A stretch of 64,000 nt of DNA from Trichoplusia ni (lineage: Eukaryota > Arthropoda > Insecta > Lepidoptera > Noctuidae). The DNA lies in contig NC_039480.1 of assembly GCF_003590095.1 (NCBI RefSeq), positions 6,053,328-6,117,327 on the forward strand. Direction: 5' to 3'. Positions within the stretch are counted from its first letter, which is position 1, and the number at the start of each line of letters is the position of its first letter. Of the stretch, positions 60,801-64,000 are shown in pieces. The notes below the pieces were generated by a model that made no database searches, had not been told where the DNA came from, and saw only the letters and a program-made list of their open reading frames with translations. The position numbers were made by a program, and so were the translations under genes.

Positions 60801-63477
60801 TCGTTCTCTGTATGAACGACCTGAAGTGGGACAGTAACAGTATTTTTATTATTTTGCAGATCAAATGGACTCTAAAAATCACTTTATTCACAAGGATACG
60901 GATTTCTCCCGTTTTCCAATGGTCTCCAAGGAATCGTTTAATGAAAATAACGGTATGTACCTGTAAATAGTTAATTATGATATTGTTACCAGCTGTCCCG
61001 TCGAACTACGCACTGCCTAACAGTAGATGATAAAAATGTAGACAAAAATATATTTTGTTTTAGCAACTTTTCTATATTTTATCACCGTTTAAACCTTCCC
61101 TGTACTTTCTTGTATATTTCAAGACTAAAATAAGTCAAATCATAAACCAACCTTGTCAAGTGTAGCTTAATTTATGACTGATCTACTTATGCAGTCATAG
61201 CTTACCCACGAGCGCCTGCAGGGTAGATATTAATTAAAATTGAATATTGAAACCATAAAAAGAAGAAAAGATTTAAAATCAAAAGTCATTTATTCAAATT
61301 AGGCTACTATACTTAGTAGCCTAATTTGAATGAATGACTTGTTGAAGATCAGCTTACATTGGACAGCACCCAGTTTCGCCCACCCTTCACCGTTTCCAAA
61401 GTACTTTTGCTGTCGAAACCAAGCTGTCAGTATATGCCAGGGTGTCGCCGTGCATGGAAACGACTAGGAGGACATCATCATCATTATCACCATCATCATC
61501 ATCATCACCACCACCACCATCACCACCACCATCATCATCATCATCATCACTTTTGCTGTAAGATCATGATCAGGGCTCCAATTGTCCTATTTACACTTTA
61601 GTGGCAGATGAAAGAATGGAAATTAGATTAAATTGTCACTATTCGCATTTTTCTAAGCCTTCCGCTCTGAATTTCCAATTATTGTGTTGGCAAAATGCTT
61701 AGGAGGATATCGGAGAGCGTAATCTGATCTAATTCCTATTAGTGGTTTCTTAGGTTTACGCGAATGTTAGACATTGAAATGAAACTACTTTTACGGATTT
61801 TATCGTAAAAGTAGTTTCGGTTTGCCTGTGACCATGATACTTGCAAAGGTGTCGAAACGTCGGGAACTAAAATCTAACATTAAACCGCGATAAAATCCGT
61901 AAAAGTAGTTTCATTTCAATAATTCCTATTAATTCATCGGCCATTGTACTTAGCAGAATTAGGGCCCATAACGCTAATTAATGAAAGTTTGTTTTTATTT
62001 TACAGTGGAAGTAAAAACAAGTGAGTTTATTTTCTTTAATTAATGACAATTCGCTTCGGTAATGGCGCCCACAGTGGGGCAGAATGAGAGGACTGCAGTG
62101 AGACAGTTACAGGCTGGTGTTATTAATAGCTTCGGTTATGGCGCTCCAACGTGTGGCAACTCACAAGCGTAATCAATGCTCGTTCTCTGTACGAGAGGCC
62201 TGCAGTGGGACAGTTAGAGGCTGGTGTTATTAATAGCTTCGCTAATGGCGCCCAATATGGGGCAGCTCAGAATGTCTTCAACGCTAGTTCTCTATACGAG
62301 GGGCTTGCAGTGGGAAATTTGATAACTTACTTTTATGATCAACCAGATACCCAGGTGTATGACAGTTGTCCATCCAACTGCCCTTCGACGAACGTGATGG
62401 TTTGCGCTAAGTGCCAACACGGCATATACAAGACGTTTGTCAGTGTGTGTCATATGCGCATCTTTACTTGTCACCATAGCGACGAAGGTAAATATAATAA
62501 TGCTATTTACCACAACTTTGATACAACGCCATCTCATGTCAAACGAAGCAAAGCTTTTGTTAAGAGTACTAGACAACTGATAAGCATAACTTCACTTTTC
62601 AAACTGCAGAGAGCTGAGTGGTATAGGCTTACACTTACGATCACTGTGTATGTATATGATACAGATGCGATCCATGACCAAATAAAACTGTTCGCTTTAG
62701 CTAACTTTTTTTAATTAAAAAGAAACGACTCCCGCTGTAAGGAATTTCACAAACAAACAAATCACATGCACAAAGACACCCAGACTCAGAACAAGCATTC
62801 GTAGATCACACAAATGCTTGTCCTACGGGGATCGAACTAACACGTCACGTTCAGTGGGTTTGGCGTGGTTACCTCAACCACTCGGATATCCGTGCAGTCA
62901 CACATCATCATCCTCACCGAGCTTCAGTCAGTGACGGCGTAAGGGCCACTGACACCCCGGGCGAAAATATTGTGGCACCCACTTGAGGGAAGCAATATCA
63001 AGTGTTAGTTTTTTGCTGATCCCAAGTAAAATTACATTAAGAATTTCATCTTTCCTTTAGCGTTACGTTTGGCGATGGAAGTATTCCACCTCTAGCGTAG
63101 AGCACAGTTCTGAGGGTTTGCGCCAGGAGAGGCAAGAGACTCCAACTTCAGACATTGGCGCCCCCCAGAATTTGTCACCCTGGGCCATCGCCCCATCACG
63201 CCCCCTTAACGCCGGCACTGGCTATAGTAGTCAGCTGCTGGACATAGGCCTCCCCCAATGTACGCCATAGCGCCCTGTCTTCGGCTTGCCTCACTAATTA
63301 ATCAATCCCTTGTTACAGTTCTCCAATTAATAGCCCGCTATCCTTGCGTATTATCCGCTCCTTATATATCGGAACCAGAAATGCAACCGGTTGGAAAGGT
63401 ATCAGATGATGCGGATGAAGATATCGTCTTAAAATATATCATGTGCCGGGACAAAGGCAACCTTGGAAACCCAGAAG
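51771..63477 (+). CDS. Secreted microexon protein with Kazal-like modules, 3' end off window
   Basis: I do not recognise a named gene. Exons: 51771-51801, 52820-53026, 54628-54708, 55564-55599, 56302-56313, 57029-57049, (57382-57509 alternative end), 58704-58715, 59217-59405, 60080-60130, 60413-60505, 60860-60952, 62006-62020, 62347-62487, 63319-63477. Every intron is phase 1, so all internal exons are symmetric. Skipping exon 7, the product is 380 residues and still open at 63477. Residues 1-17 (MKVTWLLLFAVVHIASC) form a signal peptide. Cys modules at about 38-77 and 287-322 look like degenerate Kazal domains. Between them lie Lys/Arg-rich linkers with dibasic sites (SSKRVKRNARRAKK). The protein is probably extracellular. 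A protease inhibitor, a processed precursor or a structural secretion are all possible. Confidence 0.68.
52172..52331. mobile_element. Palindromic MITE family E, diverged
   Basis: AAATGATGCATCGGTTTACT on the left and TCATGATTAAGGACTCCGGT inside, with an eroded right arm. Confidence 0.6.
52529..52790 (-). mobile_element. Helitron-like element, CTAG-ended
   Basis: CTAGCTGTTGCCCGCGACTT through CTTCAGCTTTATATATTAGT. It ends 30 bp before exon 2 of the microexon gene. Confidence 0.75.
52820..53026 (+). CDS. Microexon gene exon 2 (first Kazal-like module)
   Basis: It encodes residues 11-79. After VVHIASC it reads EKATDRLKRKL and then ECRKIKC..DPKCVKL..KTFHIVVINKCELDYIKC. The five Cys and the TF..C.L....C pattern resemble a Kazal fold lacking one Cys. 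The acceptor is TTTTTTTCAG and the donor GATG|GTAAGT. A family C SINE begins 30 bp after the donor. Confidence 0.75.
53056..53300 (-). mobile_element. SINE family C
   Basis: The inverted tail is AACGCCATCTAGTGTCAAAC and AACTGATAAACATACTTATA. The head complement ends at GACCAACAGGCGAGTC. Confidence 0.75.
53365..53560. mobile_element. Composite fold-back MITE (G in H), damaged
   Basis: CCGATTTTTCAATCGCCACA inside TATTTGACTAAG..; the right arm is deleted. Confidence 0.5.
53585..53765 (-). mobile_element. SINE family C
   Basis: GTGTTATGGTAACCAGACAA, then ACCCAGACACAAAACAAATG and the B-box complement GGAATCGAACCCGCGA. Confidence 0.72.
53770..54000. mobile_element. MITE G and H halves
   Basis: An inverted G unit at 53775-53902 is followed by CGTGTGACGTCACATACCAG (TGACGTCA at 53950-53957). 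Confidence 0.55.
54070..54429. mobile_element. TA-flanked MITE family F
   Basis: CACGGTGATTTTTTAGTCGT at the left and its complement at the right, TA on both sides. Confidence 0.75.
54628..54708 (+). CDS. Microexon gene exon 3
   Basis: 81 nt, DVEAKIVPTKFCGHRAFATP and then VDKKSKL. The acceptor is ATATATTTCAG and the donor CTTG|GTAAGA. It has one Cys, which may pair with the preceding module. Confidence 0.7.
54885..55410. repeat. CTCACG minisatellite
   Basis: About 500 bp of degenerate 13-15 bp units around TCTCTCACGCCTGTC. The unit reads as Leu/Ser/His/Arg-rich open frames in several frames, a product of the repeat rather than a gene. It lies in intron 3 of the microexon gene. Confidence 0.85.
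55564..55599 (+). CDS. Microexon gene exon 4 (dibasic sites)
   Basis: 36 nt, DNSSKRVKRNAR, acceptor TTCTTTCAG, donor AGAC|GTAAGT. KRVKR and RNARR (with exon 5) are proprotein-convertase-like sites. Confidence 0.68.
55790..56088 (+). mobile_element. Complete Helitron-like element
   Basis: It starts TCCTACTACTATTATAAAGG and ends CGCGGGCAACAGCTAG, inserted between A and T as Helitrons do. The copies at 63555-63850 and 12605-12901 (inverted) are close matches by eye. Confidence 0.82.
56177..56260. mobile_element. MITE family E fragment
   Basis: GTGGTTTACTCATGCGTATT, then ATCACCCGACTACTTTG; the rest is missing. Confidence 0.45.
56302..56313 (+). CDS. Microexon gene exon 5 (12 nt)
   Basis: GTGCTAAAAAAG between TTTTTAAG and GTGAGT encodes R-AKK in phase 1-1. 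It is accepted because of the phase match; a 12-nt exon needs transcript proof. Confidence 0.55.
56546..56893 (+). mobile_element. 5S-rRNA-headed SINE (SINE3 type)
   Basis: CGATCACAGGTTAAGCTATG to CCCAACATAGTTGGGAAAAG, full length, in intron 5 of the microexon gene. Confidence 0.75.
57029..57049 (+). CDS. Microexon gene exon 6 (21 nt)
   Basis: GACCAACGACAGAGCCCCCTG between TTCACAG and GTAAGT encodes GPTTEPP, phase 1-1. Confidence 0.58.
57382..57509 (+). CDS. Microexon gene exon 7 (alternative last exon)
   Basis: The acceptor CATATTTACAG opens phase 1 into VTTTRKRVFGEHLREIDNPW and then SLPIKNWKKIPKDLRVYLFT, then RK and TAA at 57507-57509, overlapping an AATAAA. Used as terminal exon it gives a 171-residue secreted protein. 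A weak internal donor (TTGC|GTGTTT at 57484) would keep phase 1 to exon 8; otherwise exon 6 splices to exon 8. Confidence 0.62.
57549..57735. repeat. Local repeat J, two tandem units
   Basis: The unit of roughly 100 bp contains GGGACAGTTACAGGCTGGTG, then AACAGCTTCAGTAATGGCGC and GATCAATGCTCGTTCTCTGT. It is repeated at 60742 and 62050, all in introns of this one gene. Confidence 0.75.
57736..58230. other. Intron, no exon seen
   Basis: Repeat J scraps (ACAGTTACAG near 57780 and 57898) fade into unrecognised sequence. Confidence 0.4.
58231..58471 (-). mobile_element. Helitron-like element, CTAG-ended
   Basis: ACTAGCTGTTGCCTGCGACT through TTCAGCTTTATATATTAGCA. Confidence 0.72.
58704..58715 (+). 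CDS. Microexon gene exon 8 (12 nt, GC donor)
   Basis: CGGACTCAAAAG between TTTGTTACAG and GCAAGT encodes A-DSK in phase 1-1. AAAG|GCAAGT is the strong consensus of GC-AG introns. Small size lowers confidence. Confidence 0.5.
58785..58995 (-). mobile_element. SINE family C
   Basis: GAGTACTGGACAACTGATAA, then ACCCAGGTACAGAACAAATG; the B-box complement is degenerate (GAATCGAACTAAA). Confidence 0.68.
59217..59405 (+). CDS. Microexon gene exon 9 (Lys-rich)
   Basis: 189 nt: DKKKVATRKQLKEVKTKNEE, then VPMDVLKTVRKSKTMAERLK. It is basic and helical without Cys. The acceptor is ACTCCACACACAG and the donor AAAG|GTGCGT. Confidence 0.68.
59438..59654 (-). mobile_element. SINE family B
   Basis: ACAAACATTCGATTCACATT tail, body CACAAATGCTTCTCCTACGC, head complement GATCGAACCCACGAC and ACTCGTCTATTCGTGCAG. 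Confidence 0.75.
59815..60045 (+). mobile_element. LINE ORF2 3' fragment
   Basis: It reads ARSRMDSDRWAKVTTL, then GRRRRGRSRQQWRDDLNAYR and AGWFHAA, the C-terminal end of an insect endonuclease/reverse-transcriptase LINE protein. The LINE tail GGCCTTTGCCCAGTAGTGGG follows. It is truncated and non-functional. Confidence 0.72.
60080..60130 (+). CDS. Microexon gene exon 10 (51 nt)
   Basis: QASKKLSKTKKLRFDA, basic. The acceptor is TTTCTTTTCAG and the donor GCAG|GTCTGT. Confidence 0.62.
60190..60385 (-). mobile_element. SINE family C
   Basis: CAACGCCATCTAGTCTCAAA, then CTAGACAACTGATAAACATA. The head is degenerate, ending about 28 bp before exon 11. Confidence 0.72.
60413..60505 (+). CDS. Microexon gene exon 11
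   Basis: 93 nt, EMGGHSAQLPIEHYDEGVYI, then PLSSSELLKKL. The acceptor is TTTATTTCTTAG and the donor CTCT|GTGAGT. Confidence 0.65.
60560..60735. repeat. Dispersed repeat P
   Basis: GTAAATTGCATTGTCATCGG, then CTGAAAACTTCAGCCTGCTA. Confidence 0.6.
60742..60846. repeat. Local repeat J
   Basis: AACAGCTCCAGTAATGGCGC, then GATCAATGCTCGTTCTCTGT. It stops just before the exon 12 acceptor. Confidence 0.75.
60860..60952 (+). CDS. Microexon gene exon 12
   Basis: 93 nt, the same length as exon 11: QMDSKNHFIHKDTDFSRFPM, then VSKESFNENN. The acceptor is TTATTTTGCAG and the donor AACG|GTATGT. Confidence 0.66.
61283..61340. repeat. 27-bp hairpin with 4-nt loop
   Basis: 61283-61309 pairs with 61314-61340 with a single mismatch, loop TACT (AGGCTACTA..TAGTAGCCT at the tip). 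Confidence 0.85.
61469..61551. repeat. (CAT/CAC)n microsatellite
   Basis: About 80 bp of CAT and CAC triplets, in an intron. A frame through it would read polyhistidine. Confidence 0.9.
61773..61920. mobile_element. Fold-back element with perfect 33-bp arms
   Basis: 61773-61805 and 61888-61920 are exact reverse complements (ATTGAAATGAAACTACTTTT at the left). The left arm also folds with 61804-61817. The centre holds CTTGCAAAGGTGTCGAAACG. Confidence 0.8.
62006..62020 (+). CDS. Microexon gene exon 13 (15 nt)
   Basis: TGGAAGTAAAAACAA between TTTTACAG and GTGAGT encodes V-EVKT, phase 1-1. Confidence 0.52.
62050..62315. repeat. Local repeat J, three units
   Basis: Successive GGCCTGCAGTGGGACAGTT.. 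units with AATGGCGCCC steps. The last unit ends only about 30 bp before exon 14. Confidence 0.75.
62347..62487 (+). CDS. Microexon gene exon 14 (second Kazal-like module)
   Basis: 141 nt: CPSNCPSTNVMVCAKC, then YKTFVSVCHMRIFTCHH. Six Cys with KTF..C......C match the exon 2 module and the Kazal pattern. The acceptor GATCAACCAG has a weak pyrimidine tract. The donor is GAAG|GTAAAT. A family C SINE tail starts 21 bp later, as also happens after exon 2. Confidence 0.68.
62508..62590 (-). mobile_element. SINE family C tail
   Basis: ACAACGCCATCTCATGTCAA, then AGTACTAGACAACTGATAAG. Confidence 0.65.
62727..62900 (-). mobile_element. SINE family B
   Basis: TCCCGCTGTAAGGAATTTCA tail, body CACAAATGCTTGTCCTACGG, head complement CCACTCGGATATCCGTGCAG. 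Confidence 0.78.
62925..63255. repeat. Dispersed repeat O with LINE-type tail
   Basis: GCCACTGACACCCCGGGCGA, then TGGCGCCCCCCAGAATTTGT. It ends GCTGGACATAGGCCTCCCCC, 64 bp before exon 15. Confidence 0.5.
63319..63477 (+). CDS. Microexon gene exon 15 (last exon in window)
   Basis: 159 nt: LQLIARYPCVLSAPYISEPE, then DEDIVLKYIMCRDKGNLGN. The acceptor is CCTTGTTACAG and the donor GAAG|GTATAT, phase 1, so the gene continues past 64000. Two Cys could belong to a third, divergent module. Confidence 0.62.
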
Positions 63478-63554
63478 GTATATAAAACATTGTTATTATT
63501 TTTAAGGCCCATTTAGACGATGCGAGGAATCCCATGCAAGTTGCAATCCTAACT

Positions 63555-63850
63555 TCCTACTACTATTATAAAGGCGAAAGTTTGTAAGTATGGATGTATG
63601 GATGTTTGTTACTCTTTCACATAAAAACTACTGAATGGATTTGAATGAAACTTTACCACAATATAGCTTATACATCAGAATAACACATAGGCAACAATTT
63701 TTGAGGTTTCTAATGTGAGGTCGTAAAAAAACACATTTTTTGCGCTTACATTGCAAACGCTGACTGAATCCTACAAGATAGATAGAAGGCAGGTATAAAT
63801 TATAACTTATATCTTCTAACCACGCGGACGAAGTCGCGGGCAACAGCTAG
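63555..63850 (+). mobile_element. Complete Helitron-like element
   Basis: TCCTACTACTATTATAAAGG to CGCGGGCAACAGCTAG, inserted before T. It is nearly the same as 55790-56088. Confidence 0.82.
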
Positions 63851-64000
63851 TAATTTTATAAATGTAAAAGTGTTTGGATGTTTGTTACTCGATCACGCAA
63901 AAACGGCTGAACGGATTTGGATGAAATTTGCCATTGACATGGAAAAGAATATAGGCTACCTTTTATCCCCATTTTTGAAACAGTTCCCGAGGGAAAATTG
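63851..64000 (+). mobile_element. Helitron-like element cut by the window edge
   Basis: TTTTATAAATGTAAAAGTGT, then TCACGCAAAAACGGCTGAAC, begins immediately after the previous element's CTAG and runs off the window. Confidence 0.6.

Noticed and set aside
61359..61601. Polyhistidine open frame
   Set aside because: It is a CAT/CAC microsatellite read in one frame, inside an intron of the plus-strand gene.
1..64000. CRISPR arrays, operons, Shine-Dalgarno sites or phage genes
   Set aside because: The window is eukaryotic: spliced genes, SINEs and Helitrons; no regular short repeat-spacer array is present.

Overview
The window is nuclear DNA of a moth or butterfly (Lepidoptera). It is AT-rich and intron-rich. 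It is packed with repeats familiar from lepidopteran genomes: short Helitron-like elements ending in GGCAACAGCTAG|T, several tRNA-headed SINEs, a 5S-rRNA-headed SINE, fold-back MITEs and LINE tails. A noctuid-like moth is my guess from the repeat style; the sequence does not prove it.

I rebuilt four protein-coding genes by hand, joining exons only where splice sites and reading phase agreed. (1) A very large gene on the minus strand, 40091 down to 6945, has 15 coding exons in phase and at least 2072 residues. It encodes a ZASP-type PDZ protein of the muscle Z-disc family. It has an N-terminal PDZ domain (exons 1-2), one 3.5 kb exon of Glu/Lys/Val-rich sequence (exon 3), a Pro/Glu/Val/Lys stretch (exon 4), and two ZM-like tail modules (exons 6+7 and 14+15) split by an intron at the same place. 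No LIM domain is seen, and the last exon or exons are not found. (2) A single-exon minus-strand gene, 44083-43007, encodes the RNA polymerase I subunit RPA49 (POLR1E, 358 aa). (3) A minus-strand gene with eight exons, 50578-44985, encodes a 392-residue Prune-type DHH phosphoesterase with all metal-site motifs intact. (4) A plus-strand gene starts at 51771 and runs off the right edge. It encodes a secreted, Lys-rich protein with two Kazal-like Cys modules. All its internal exons are 1-1 symmetric and several are only 12-21 nt. I consider it the most unusual item here.

Layout: 1-6944 is repeat-filled DNA, probably the last intron or 3' flank of the ZASP-like gene. 6945-40091 is the ZASP-like gene, its introns loaded with SINEs, Helitrons and MITEs. 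40092-42970 is repeats and probably holds its unidentified 5' UTR exon(s). 43007-50578 carries RPA49 and prune head to tail. 50579-51770 is the divergent intergenic region. 51771-64000 is the microexon gene, whose introns hold a local 80-110 bp repeat, a CTCACG minisatellite and several complete transposons.

The four genes do not form an obvious pathway: a muscle structural protein, an rRNA transcription subunit, a cytosolic phosphoesterase and a secreted protein. Exon boundaries come from splice consensus plus phase; no transcript evidence was available. Repeat ends are approximate unless said otherwise.
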